From: Cohnella fermenti
GTDB lineage: Bacteria > Bacillota > Bacilli > Paenibacillales > Paenibacillaceae
Direction: 5' to 3'
DNA length: 64,000 nucleotides
NCBI RefSeq assembly: GCF_004801405.1
Contig: NZ_SSOB01000001.1
Coordinates: 389,775-453,774 of the forward strand
The position numbers were made by a program, and so were the translations under genes. This document shows positions 55,263 through 63,493 of the stretch, piece by piece. The notes below the pieces were generated by a model. It was not told the origin of the DNA. It worked only from the letters and a program-made list of their open reading frames with translations, and searched no databases. Numbering within the stretch: position 1 is the stretch's first letter; each line of letters opens with the position of its first letter.

Positions 55263-57088
55263 CTTATAACTTCGTCAATCCCTACAATTTCGTGCCCTTC
55301 GAAGGAAAATGTCGTCGTTCGCCGTTACAGAAGGGAGGAACGGGGGACAAGACTCTGACTGGTTATATTCAATGTGAGCTGACTACGCTAACACCGATTT
55401 TTATTCCCAATACCTCGAATGATAAGGCGCTTCATAAGGAGGTGGAACAGGAAGGGGCGAGCTATGACTTCTACTCCTATGCCGACCTTGGCACAGACAA
55501 CAAGGGGGCAGCTAACGACCGCTATCAGCAACCGGTCATCCCCGGTTCTGAGCTGCGAGGCGTCATTCGGAGCGTGCACGAGGCGGCCTTCAACGGCTGT
55601 ATGTCGTCCGTTGACCTAAATCGCCTGTTGCATCGCCGAACCAACAAGATCAAGAAGCCGGGCTTGCTCCGCAGGAATTGTTCGGGTGAATGGGAGTTGC
55701 TGGAGTGCAGCCGTGAGGGATTGAAGAAATGGCGAACAAAAAAGCTGGTTGAAGGGCAAAAGATTTACCTTGATCGACACCAGAGAGGAGATAGAGATTT
55801 TCGAGAGTACAGACAAGGGAGATACGAGCAAGAAGCGTATTTTCACAAAGGAGAATTCTTCGGCAAGAAGACGAAAGAGTCGGCATTTGTGCCTGGTAAA
55901 ATGATTGTTGGGGTTAGTGAGAGAGAAATCAAGCGATTCAAGCGGCTATTAAATGGCTATAAGAACGGAGAATTTAAGACCAAGACCGAGGGTCATAATC
56001 AATACGAGGCTTATATCAGGTATGTCGGGGATTTAGAGAACCTGCCATTAAACAGATGGATTCCGGTTTACTACGAGCCTTATAAGGATAATCAAGGCAA
56101 TGATATGGCAGCATACTTCACGCCAGCGATGATGTCTCAGGAAGTATTCGATACCAGTATTAAGCAGTTGCTTCACGAGCATGGCGAATATGAGCCATGT
56201 CAGGATCGGGGGAACGTGTGCCCGGTCTGCGTCTTGTTCGGCATGACGGGGACGACCTCAATCGCTTCGCGTGTTCGCATATCGGACGCCAGAGTTGAAG
56301 AGCAAGCAGACGGCGATGCAAGTCGATTTTTTATGCAAGATACAGTATGGCCGGAGCTTGGTGAACCGAAGCCGAGCGCCGTTGAATTCTACACGTACCA
56401 TCTCAACAATCAAGTGAGATCATTTAGTCCCAAGTACGAATACTGGACCTATGATTACAAGAGAGTAGGAACCAACCTTCAGTTCCTGTCGAGCAAGGAC
56501 ATTCAACTCAGGGGCCGCAAGTTTTATTGGCATAGCGAGCCGGGCGTTCATGCCGAAGTCGAACTGTCGAGCATGAGGCAGCGTGTTCGTCCGGTCAAGG
56601 ACAACGTTGTGTTTAAGTTCCGACTTTACTTCGACCGAGTAACGGAAGATGAATTGGCGAGGCTCTGCTGGACCTTAACGTTCAATGATTCCGATTGCGC
56701 TCACAAGATCGGGCGCGGGAAGCCGATTGGCTTCGGAAGTGTGCGGATCAAGACTGCAGAGATCAAGGTGCGGACAATTGATCCGGTCACGGGGGAATGG
56801 CTGTTGACCGACTATGAGGCCGATCGGCTGCCGGTGAACAAGCTCAGTCTTACCAAGCCTATGCAAGATCTTCAACGGATCGCGAACTGGACTAGTAGTA
56901 AGCACAGTCGGGTAACTTATCCCTTCATTGACTCGAAGAACAACGCCTCGAGTTCAGGAATCAATGACTCCGCATCTCATCAGTGGTTTAAACAGAACAG
57001 AATAGAAAAAACACATCGCAGCGAATTCAAAGATGTACTGCATCGCATTCAGGAAGATGCTCCGGATTCGGTGAACAAAGAAAGGTGA
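55259..57088 (+). CDS. Insertion-bearing Cas7 RAMP (TIGR03986-like)
   Basis: RAMP protein of 609 residues. It begins with NFVNPYNFVPF and GYIQCELTTLTPIFIPN, diagnostic of the TIGR03986 group, and has PVIPGSELRGVIRSVHEAAF as the Cas7 glycine-helix motif. A long charged insertion (about residues 120-300) separates the halves. CPVCVLFG at about 320-325 may bind metal or stabilise the fold. The C-terminal part has IGRGKPIGFGSVRIKT. It matches the Cas7-insertion subunit of III-Dv. ATG 55259 overlaps the csx19 stop, with AAGGAGG upstream. It is the last gene of the operon and a strong terminator follows. Confidence 0.82.
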   Translation: MTYNFVNPYNFVPFEGKCRRSPLQKGGTGDKTLTGYIQCELTTLTPIFIPNTSNDKALHKEVEQEGASYDFYSYADLGTDNKGAANDRYQQPVIPGSELRGVIRSVHEAAFNGCMSSVDLNRLLHRRTNKIKKPGLLRRNCSGEWELLECSREGLKKWRTKKLVEGQKIYLDRHQRGDRDFREYRQGRYEQEAYFHKGEFFGKKTKESAFVPGKMIVGVSEREIKRFKRLLNGYKNGEFKTKTEGHNQYEAYIRYVGDLENLPLNRWIPVYYEPYKDNQGNDMAAYFTPAMMSQEVFDTSIKQLLHEHGEYEPCQDRGNVCPVCVLFGMTGTTSIASRVRISDARVEEQADGDASRFFMQDTVWPELGEPKPSAVEFYTYHLNNQVRSFSPKYEYWTYDYKRVGTNLQFLSSKDIQLRGRKFYWHSEPGVHAEVELSSMRQRVRPVKDNVVFKFRLYFDRVTEDELARLCWTLTFNDSDCAHKIGRGKPIGFGSVRIKTAEIKVRTIDPVTGEWLLTDYEADRLPVNKLSLTKPMQDLQRIANWTSSKHSRVTYPFIDSKNNASSSGINDSASHQWFKQNRIEKTHRSEFKDVLHRIQEDAPDSVNKER

Positions 57089-57106
57089 AGGAGACGGGCA
57101 AGAAAG

Positions 57107-57142
57107 AAGCCGTGCCAGCCGTTGGCTGATACGGCTTTTTTT
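57107..57142 (+). terminator. Terminator of the cas operon
   Basis: AAGCCGT and inner CAGCC pair with GGCTG and ACGGCTT, followed by TTTTTTTC. It lies about 20 bp after the last cas gene. Confidence 0.88.
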
Positions 57143-57271
57143 CTGCTTGTCATAAGGAAGGGGATATGATTTAAGGGTGCGCTATATGAGATTCTCAGTT
57201 ATGCTCCCTTTAATAACACGCATCCTGTTCTGGTTATGACAGCGACAGAGGAATGGCAAAAGGAGGTGCTC

Positions 57272-57573
57272 ACTTCAATGCACGCAACCCGTACGGGTTG
57301 CGACGAATGAGGCTGTGCAACCCACACTTGATCGGCTATTTCAATCCACGCAACCCGTACGGGTTGCGACTCCACCGCCGTAACACCTGCCCCGTCCGCG
57401 AATCATTTCAATCCACGCAACCCGTACGGGTTGCGACGCGATTCCTCTAGTAATTACTTCGGTTATGAGGTCATTTCAATCCACGCAACCCGTACGGGTT
57501 GCGACATCAAGGACAAGGTCGATATTAGCAGCGAGGATCTATTTCAATCCACGCAACCCGAACGGGTTGCGAC
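57272..57573 (-). CRISPR. CRISPR array D (5 repeats)
   Basis: Five 33-nt repeats and four spacers. The repeat loop differs from A-C: CACGCAACCCGTACGGGTTG instead of CCATACGGG. The leftmost repeat begins ACTTCAATG and the leader-side one has CCCGAACGGG. The leader is on the right and it is transcribed leftwards, towards the cas operon terminator. Confidence 0.93.
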
Positions 57574-57805
57574 AGCGACGCAGATGAGCCCTTGCGAGAG
57601 TAAGGCTCAGGGCAGCAAAAGTGCGAATGAAGAAAGAAAGCCCTCCAAGAGCAGCTAAAAATTCCCTCAAAAACCCGCCAGCCCAGTTGTGGCGCGAGGT
57701 GCGAATCTCCCCGGAAAACCATGTGAGCTTGCCATTCGCACCAAGACGAGGCTTTGGACCGAAAGTCCGATATTATCGGAGCCGCCGCTCATCCAGGTTC
57801 AGATT
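57574..57805 (-). promoter_or_regulatory. CRISPR leader D
   Basis: Second-subfamily leader, beginning AGCGACGCAGATGAGCCC, with the GTGCGAAT motifs and a GATAAT -10 on the minus strand in CCGATATTATCGG at about 57768. The distal part runs into the next gene's 3' end. Confidence 0.75.
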
Positions 57806-57809
57806 CATT

Positions 57810-58322
57810 TTAACATCGACATGCAGGGAATTCATCAGCTAATACATTCATGACGTCGCGCCTGCTTCGTACGATGTGAGGAGTTTGGCGGTACTGTTTA
57901 ACGAGATCAATAACTTGTTGCACATCATACCGATGATTCCACTCTACTAACATTTTCCGCAGGTTGCTGAGAGATTGCTTGTAATTCCATGGACGGATGC
58001 CGGTTCGGGACAGAATAAACCGTTTAACGATTCGATAATCGCGCACATACACATGGGGATTCAGAACAAAAACAAAGTCGGCTATCGCGATGGAAGTCAG
58101 TGTCCACTCCTTATATTGGACCCCCTCGACGATCCATGATTCCGAGTCCAGAATGGCTTGGAATGTCGCATCTCTAACCTGCTCGGGGTACTTAAGGCCG
58201 TCTTCGCTTCTGTCCCAGATCACATTATCAATCTCGTAATAGGGGATACCGTAGTGCCCCGATAATTGCTTGGCCAGCGTCGACTTGCCGCTTCCGCATG
58301 ATCCGATAATTCGAATTCTCAA
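57810..58322 (-). CDS. P-loop kinase, FlaR-type topology modulation protein
   Basis: Adenylate kinase-like P-loop NTPase, 170 residues. The N-terminus RIRIIGSCGSGKSTLAKQLS is a Walker A motif, and IPYYEIDNVIWDR and WIVEGVQYKEWT are typical of proteins annotated as DNA topology modulation protein FlaR. The true substrate of this family is unclear. The start codon is TTG at 58322 with GAGGTG a few bases upstream. It is not clearly linked to CRISPR function. Confidence 0.8.
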   Translation of the reverse strand: MRIRIIGSCGSGKSTLAKQLSGHYGIPYYEIDNVIWDRSEDGLKYPEQVRDATFQAILDSESWIVEGVQYKEWTLTSIAIADFVFVLNPHVYVRDYRIVKRFILSRTGIRPWNYKQSLSNLRKMLVEWNHRYDVQQVIDLVKQYRQTPHIVRSRRDVMNVLADEFPACRC

Positions 58323-58372
58323 GAGGGCACCTCTTATTCGCTAAGCAGACCTTACCCCAGTCTGATCGGCTT

Positions 58373-58960
58373 TCACTTGGAAATCTCCACAATCTCTTGT
58401 GCCGAATATGGATAGTCGATCTGTTGTTTAACGGTCTCTACGGCTTGGTGGTTGACCAGGAGGCCTACGATATACAAGGCAAGGTCGATCGATGTCGCCA
58501 CTCCGCCAGCCGTTATGGTTTGTCCGTCCTTGACAATTCGCGCTCTGACTAGTTCCTTGCAATAGGGTTTCAGAAGCTCATAGGCGTTGGGGTTGGTTGT
58601 TGCATGCTTTTCTCTTAGCATACCGGCTGCTCCAAGAAGAAGCGCCCCCGTGCAGACGGACACTTTATACGGGACACGTTCGGCTGTTCTCAGCCATGAC
58701 ACGAATTCTTCGTCGAATCGCAGCCTTCTTGTTCCCTTTCCTCCCGGAACATAAACCATATCGTACTCGGAGAGATCCGGGTGGATTTTATTCACCTTGA
58801 TCGCTAATCCAAGCTCATCCGATACTTCTTCCGATAAGCCGCAGATATCCCAAGTGGTTCCCTTCGTTTCCTCGAACAGATTAAGCCTGTAGATCACATC
58901 GTAGAATCCGATAAAATCCAAGAACGTAATGCCGTTAAAGACAACGAACGCGATTCTCAT
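58373..58960 (-). CDS. DJ-1/PfpI family protein
   Basis: Cytoplasmic class I glutamine amidotransferase-like protein, 195 residues. It has the opening MRIAFVVFNGITFLDFIGFYDVIYRL, the VYVPGGKGTRRL turn and the nucleophile elbow VSVCTGALLLGAAGML with its Cys. Such proteins act as isonitrile hydratases, deglycases or proteases; I cannot tell which. AAGGAGG lies 8 bp before ATG 58960. Confidence 0.88.
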   Translation of the reverse strand: MRIAFVVFNGITFLDFIGFYDVIYRLNLFEETKGTTWDICGLSEEVSDELGLAIKVNKIHPDLSEYDMVYVPGGKGTRRLRFDEEFVSWLRTAERVPYKVSVCTGALLLGAAGMLREKHATTNPNAYELLKPYCKELVRARIVKDGQTITAGGVATSIDLALYIVGLLVNHQAVETVKQQIDYPYSAQEIVEISK

Positions 58961-59029
58961 TTTGTGGGCCTCCTTGGTTCAAGCTGAGCTAGAACTCCAA
59001 GACGGATGTCTCGCGTTGCAGCAAGCACT

Positions 59030-59533
59030 ATTTCAATCCACGCCCCGTATTGGGGGCGACTATGTTACCAATGTTGATGCCGGAAATGGACTGATATTTC
59101 AATCCGCGCAACCCATGCGGGTTGCGACCCGCGGCGCCGGCTCCTGGGTGAGCAACCAACTTGATATTTCAATCCACGCAACCCATGCGGGTTGCGACGC
59201 GATCGGGGCCGCATTCGAACGGCTTAGGATTTCAATCCACGCAACCCATGCGGGTTGCGACGGAGAATGGGTTACACATATATCAACGGAGATTGATAAT
59301 TTCAATCCACGCAACCCATGCGGGTTGCGACGAATATAACGATGACCAGTACCAGGCCTTCTACGAATTTCAATCCACGCAACCCATGCGGGTTGCGACT
59401 CGGCCGAGGGGTCGTATGTAACGAAGTTCTTGGAATTTCAATCCACGCAACCCATGCGGGTTGCGACGGTCGCGGTTGCTAAGGCGGTTGTGCCGGCGAA
59501 ATTTCAATCCACGCAACCCATGCGGGTTGCGAC
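59030..59533 (-). CRISPR. CRISPR array E (8 repeats)
   Basis: Eight repeats and seven spacers. The core variant is CACGCAACCCATGCGGGTTG. The leftmost repeat (59030-59060) is only 31 nt with a CGCCCCGTATTGGGGGCG stem, and the second has CCGCGC in place of CCACGC, so the left end is the old end. The leader is on the right and transcription is leftwards. Confidence 0.94.
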
Positions 59534-59820
59534 AGCGCCTGTAGCGAGCCCTTGCGGGAGTAAGGCTCAGGGCAGCAAAAGTGCGAATGGAGAAATAAAG
59601 ACCTCCAAGAGAAGCTAAAAATCCCCTCAAAAACCCGCCAGCCCAGTTGTGGCGCGTGGTGCGAATCCCCCCGGAAAACCATGTGAGCTTGCCATTCGCA
59701 CCAAGGCAATAAACCGAAAGTACGCTATTATCGCAGCCTGCGTTTATGCAGATCCAGAACCATTTTACCATCGTTATACAGGATAATGAATCCTCTTTTA
59801 CTAAATTCGGGAATGGCTAT
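59534..59820 (-). promoter_or_regulatory. CRISPR leader E
   Basis: Second-subfamily leader, close to B and F through ATTTTACCATCG and AATGAATCCTC. Minus-strand GATAAT (+ strand ATTATC near 59725) is the likely -10 box. The whole gap between array E and the next gene is leader sequence. Confidence 0.78.
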
Positions 59821-59855
59821 AAAACAAATTATATATCAGAATTTGCCCACTTAAG

Positions 59856-60383
59856 CTAGAGGGACTTGCTGAGCAAAAAGTTCTCAATCTGCGCGGTGTG
59901 ATGCTGGCCGTGCCATACGAATCGTTGCAGCGCAACATCTAATGTGATCTCTCCCAGCAACGAAGTCACCAGCGTTCTTTGAAATTGTGCGGCGGTTAAC
60001 CTCTCCAATAGCAAATGGAAGCGCTTATGTAGGAGCTTTAGCAAAAGAAGGGAGTCTTCAACGGCGATCCTCATGTAATCGCTCTGCTCGGCGAATAGAT
60101 CCTCTCTATAGCTGTTGGCCATCGGTTTGTCCTCGGTTAGTGCTCTTTTGAACCTCAGATACGAGTTCATATCGTTATCCGCCATGTGATGCACAATCTG
60201 TTTTACTGTCCAGCCGTTGTCCCGGTAGGGAATGTCGAGCAACTGGGGGGAGCAACGAGCCAACAGGCTTCCAAGCTTCGTCGTTATCTCCGGCATCTGA
60301 GCAATAACAAGCTTCCGATCACTGGCGGACAGATGAGCAACGGGCTTAAAAAGGCCGATTGGGTACCTGATAGGATCTAGCAT
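59856..60383 (-). CDS. YfiT-like DinB-superfamily putative metal-dependent protein
   Basis: DinB/YfiT-like four-helix protein, 175 residues. It has RYPIGLFKPV at the start, WTVKQIVHHMADNDMNSYLRFKRAL and FVWHGQHHTAQIENFL. The three His that bind metal in YfiT are present (in HHMAD and in GQHHTAQI). Family members include bacillithiol-dependent S-transferases and putative hydrolases. GGAGG precedes ATG 60383. Confidence 0.87.
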   Translation of the reverse strand: MLDPIRYPIGLFKPVAHLSASDRKLVIAQMPEITTKLGSLLARCSPQLLDIPYRDNGWTVKQIVHHMADNDMNSYLRFKRALTEDKPMANSYREDLFAEQSDYMRIAVEDSLLLLKLLHKRFHLLLERLTAAQFQRTLVTSLLGEITLDVALQRFVWHGQHHTAQIENFLLSKSL

Positions 60384-60434
60384 TTTAACTAACCTCCTCT
60401 CATACTTCTCCTGAACTCTACAAAACGATTTTTC

Positions 60435-60479
60435 TCAAAAAGGTAATTCGCTATTTGAGAATTGAGTTGTTGTATTCAT
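60435..60479 (-). pseudogene. Truncated start of a retropepsin-like gene, copy 1
   Basis: Fourteen codons (MNTTTQFSNSELPF, then TGA) overlap the stop of the 84-codon gene in an ATGA junction. They match the start of the better preserved remnant at 62409 (MNTAIQLSNSDLPF). Everything downstream is lost, so this is the stub of the second gene of a duplicated pair. Confidence 0.65.
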
Positions 60480-60730
60480 ACCCGGATTCCTAACCATTTG
60501 CGCTCTATAATACTTAATTCAGTCTTGCTTGTATGAGCAACATATAATTCTCGGTTAGGTTCTGCCTTATGAATTAGTTTGTATTCATTTAAAGCGTCCT
60601 TGCCTTCTGCGTATTGATTAATTAATGCTATTCGATCAACGATTCTTCTACCATTATCAGAATGAGCTTCTATTGCTTCGAAAAGCACCCACTGATCTGG
60701 AAAATGGTTTCTTAATGTTTCCCAATTCAT
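60476..60730 (-). CDS. Conserved 84-residue protein, copy 1
   Basis: Small acidic/basic protein of 84 residues (MNWETLRNHFPDQWVLFEAIEAHS...) of unknown function, with GAGGTAG upstream of ATG 60730. An almost identical copy lies at 62406, differing at only about six positions. Its stop overlaps the start of a truncated retropepsin-like gene, implying that the intact module is a coupled gene pair. It lies 50 bp after the acetyltransferase gene on the same strand. Confidence 0.75.
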   Translation of the reverse strand: MNWETLRNHFPDQWVLFEAIEAHSDNGRRIVDRIALINQYAEGKDALNEYKLIHKAEPNRELYVAHTSKTELSIIERKWLGIRV

Positions 60731-60779
60731 GGCGCTACCTCATTATGTTAGATGATGTTCCTGTCTTCTTGCTTTGCTC

Positions 60780-61241
60780 TCAAAATTCTTTCTTAAGCCT
60801 GATCATGTCCCGGCATTGAATTCCGTCTTCATATATTTCTTCTTCATAATTCCTTATAAAGAATTCATGATCTATACCTATTATTCTAAACCCGCTTTTC
60901 TGATATAGCTTTAATTGTTGCAGACTTGAATTGCCCGTCCCAATTTCAATTGCATTAGCATTTAGCTTTTGAGCTGTTTCGATTGCAATTTGCAATAACT
61001 GCTTTCCAATACCTTTGCCTTGGTATTCTTCCCTAACAGCGATATTAACGATCTCATAGGTCATGGGGTGTGTATGAATTAATACAAATTCTCCAATCAG
61101 TTCTTCCTTTACGAACGCCAAAAAGCAAATTCCGCGAGCAAAATAATCATCTATTAATTGCTTTGACGGATCTGCAAGTAGTAATAGATCGTAGGGAATA
61201 ATATCATGATTAGGATCAAAAAGTCTAAATTGAATTTCCAT
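60780..61241 (-). CDS. GNAT family N-acetyltransferase
   Basis: GNAT acetyltransferase, 153 residues. The acetyl-CoA binding motif is VREEYQGKGIGKQLLQIAIETAQKL, followed by IEIGTGNSSLQQLKLYQKSGFRIIGIDHEFF. The acceptor substrate is unknown. The start ATG 61241 follows GGAG. The composition is AT-rich, as with the other small genes between arrays. Confidence 0.88.
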   Translation of the reverse strand: MEIQFRLFDPNHDIIPYDLLLLADPSKQLIDDYFARGICFLAFVKEELIGEFVLIHTHPMTYEIVNIAVREEYQGKGIGKQLLQIAIETAQKLNANAIEIGTGNSSLQQLKLYQKSGFRIIGIDHEFFIRNYEEEIYEDGIQCRDMIRLKKEF

Positions 61242-61306
61242 TCTTCTTTGCTCCTTTGTGTTCTTGCAGGAAGTTCGACTAAGTATTTGTTAGGAAAATG
61301 GTCTGC

Positions 61307-61541
61307 ATTTCAATCTACGCAGTCCTCGCAGACTGCGATAGCGATCCCGGCCTCGGCAAAACTGAAACGCTGAAATTTCAATCCACGCAACCCGTGCAGG
61401 TTGCGACGATTCGCGGATTCCAATGTTGCGACTTGCTTATTATTTCAATCCACGCAACCCGTGCAGGTTGCGACACCCGCGACCCTGAATTCCGAGCTAC
61501 GACAACTGATTTCAATCCACGCAACCCGTGCAGGTTGCGAC
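61307..61541 (-). CRISPR. CRISPR array F (4 repeats)
   Basis: Four repeats and three spacers. The core variant is CACGCAACCCGTGCAGGTTG. The leftmost repeat is degenerate but keeps pairing: TACGCAGTCCTCGCAGACTG. The leader is on the right and transcription is leftwards. Confidence 0.92.
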
Positions 61542-61830
61542 GACGCCTATAGCGAACCCTTGCGAGAGTAAGGCTAATGGCAGCAAAAGTGCGAATGGAG
61601 AAAGAAGGACCTACAAGAGAAGCTAAAATTTCCCTCAAAAACCTGCCAGCCCAGTTGTGGTGCGTGGTGCGAATCCCCCCAGAAAACCATGTGAGCTTGC
61701 CATTCGCACCAAGGCATTGGACCGAAAGTATGCTATTATCGCAGCCTCCGTACTATCAGACACATTTCCATTTTACCATCGACATACAGGGGAATACATT
61801 CTCTTCTGCCAAATACGAGTATAGCTATAA
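61542..61830 (-). promoter_or_regulatory. CRISPR leader F
   Basis: Second-subfamily leader with GTGCGAAT motifs, ACCGAAAGTATGCTATTATC (minus-strand GATAAT) and ATTTTACCATCGACATACAG. It aligns with leaders B and E almost end to end. Confidence 0.78.
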
Positions 61831-62127
61831 TGAAATCCGGACTCTTTCTTGCCGTGGAGTAACGTCTTATCATAGGACGAACTTGATTGCTACTGAAGTG
61901 GCTTACAATCTTAAGGTTACGCTGTCCATATAATGCTTGCTTCTATGTTGCTGCGCATCATCGAAGTTGTCCATTTAAGATTGTCCCGTTAGGGAAAGTA
62001 TTATGGGGAGTAACGATCTAGCAGACTTCCAAGCTTCGTACAAATCTACTTTGAAGATGCTTCGAACTGGCCGTAGGGTGAATTGTAGTGATAATGCTGT
62101 GTTATATTATGGTATTTGTTTCCGATT
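61831..62127. other. No recognisable gene
   Basis: About 300 bp between leader F and the retropepsin remnant. Short open frames occur but none has a ribosome binding site or family similarity. Nothing else is visible. Confidence 0.5.
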
Positions 62128-62409
62128 TTACTTGCAAATCAATATTAATTCATTCAAGTCAATTATCCCTTTTGCTTTTAATAAAAAATCCATTCCTATA
62201 ATCCCATTGATATTTATCCCATAATGCATCTAAGACATCTTCTAGTTCGACAGTCAACCCAATCTCTTCAACACATCTAATTTTAAGATCGTACTTGAGG
62301 AACCTGTATCTATTAATACTTGAGGTAGTATTATGCTTTGATTATTGTAATACACCGTAATCTCAATAAAAGGTAAATCGCTATTCGAAAGCTGAATTGC
62401 TGTATTCAT
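62128..62409 (-). pseudogene. Frameshifted retropepsin-like aspartic protease remnant, copy 2
   Basis: ATG 62409 begins MNTAIQLSNSDLPFIEITVYY and continues to VLIDTGSSSTILKLDVLKRLG before a stop. DTGSSS is the active-site motif of clan AA (retropepsin-like) aspartic proteases. A later stretch in another frame reads NGIIGMDFLLKAKGIIDLNEL, which would be the C-terminal GxDxL part. One or more indels near 62200-62280 break it. It overlaps the stop of the 84-codon gene (ATGA). Confidence 0.7.
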
Positions 62410-62660
62410 ATCCGAACTTCTAACCATTTGCGTTCTATAATGTTTAATTCAGTTTTGCTTGTATGAGCAACATATAATTCTCGGTTAGGTTCTGTCTTAT
62501 GAATTAGTTTGTATTCATTTAAAGCGTCCTTGCCTTCTGCATATTGATTAATTAATGCTATTCGATCAACCAATCTTCTACCGTTATCAGAATGAGCTTC
62601 TATTGCTTCGAAAAGCACCCACTGATCTGGAAAATGGTTTCTTAATGTTTCCCAATTCAT
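62406..62660 (-). CDS. Conserved 84-residue protein, copy 2
   Basis: Second copy of the small protein at 60476, about 93% identical by eye, with GAGGTGG upstream of ATG 62660. It keeps its coupling to a downstream retropepsin-like gene, which is now broken. The function is unknown; the pairing suggests the small protein works with, or is cut by, the protease. Confidence 0.75.
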   Translation of the reverse strand: MNWETLRNHFPDQWVLFEAIEAHSDNGRRLVDRIALINQYAEGKDALNEYKLIHKTEPNRELYVAHTSKTELNIIERKWLEVRI

Positions 62661-62901
62661 GGATCCACCTCATTCTTGAGCTTATAAAAAAATTATAGCA
62701 TATCTTTAGGAACTTTCCGCCCATGTGGACTTTCGTATAACATTCTTGTATTCACGACGCCCCACCACCTTAAGACGAAGGGGAGGCCACGATGCGGTTA
62801 GGTAGTACGGTGTGTCTGGCTGAACGAACTTCTATCGGACCGAGGGCTCAATGATTTAATGTGTTAATGTAGTGTTGTTTGCTTCCTTCATTGAGAAACA
62901 A

Positions 62902-63429
62902 TCAAAACTTCCTTAGATTCATTAAATAACTTCTAAATTCAATATTTTCTACATTATGATTATCCTTAATGTTTAATGGAGGTTTAAAATAATCAATTAC
63001 CTCCTTTTCTATTAGACTAGGTTCAGGATGAACAAAAAAATGGAGATTAATATTTTCTTTCATCCAGTCGGATAATTTCAATTCGTCAGCTTTTGAGAAT
63101 TTATATTTAGACGTTCCAATATCATTATTGGATTGAATTCTTTCCAATCCAAATAGAGAGCCCAGGCTCTTGCGAAGTGTAGAGCCTCTTGCATTTCCAT
63201 TAAAATGACTTCTATAATCTCTAGTCCTTAAGCTTCTATTGGAAATTCCAACATAAATTACAGGGCGACTATTAAGATATGAATAATTTAGCGATTGCAT
63301 TGGGGAAGGTAATTGATTTATTGAATTCGTCGTGATGCAATATACACCTGTTGCGTGAGGTATTATTTTGGGATTGTCAAATAGAGGATTGAATAAATTG
63401 ATTGATAAATCGTTCGAAAATTCACTCAT
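62902..63429 (-). CDS. GIY-YIG domain protein, putative nuclease
   Basis: Protein of 175 residues with a GIY-YIG type core: GVYCITTNS, then PVIYVGISNRSLRTRDYRSHFNG with the catalytic-type Arg, and PSLIEKEVIDYFKPPLN with the metal-binding Glu. ATG 63429 is preferred because GGGAG lies upstream. It stands alone on the left (old) side of array G. GIY-YIG proteins act in homing, repair or defence; the role here is unknown. It is strongly AT-rich. Confidence 0.72.
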   Translation of the reverse strand: MSEFSNDLSINLFNPLFDNPKIIPHATGVYCITTNSINQLPSPMQSLNYSYLNSRPVIYVGISNRSLRTRDYRSHFNGNARGSTLRKSLGSLFGLERIQSNNDIGTSKYKFSKADELKLSDWMKENINLHFFVHPEPSLIEKEVIDYFKPPLNIKDNHNVENIEFRSYLMNLRKF

Positions 63430-63493
63430 TTTAATCACTCCCTATGGTTTTAAGCGATTTCTAATAACTATTATATCCACGAAAATAATCTGC

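Noticed and set aside
47656..57088. A single-protein type III-E (gRAMP) effector
   Set aside because: Cas7 and Cas5 parts are fused only partly into three separate proteins, and cas10 and csx19 are present, which fits III-D instead.
57255..57285. AAAGGAGGTGCTCAC followed by a possible small gene reading into array D
   Set aside because: The Shine-Dalgarno-like string is not followed by a start codon at a good distance, and the frame soon becomes repeat-derived peptide.
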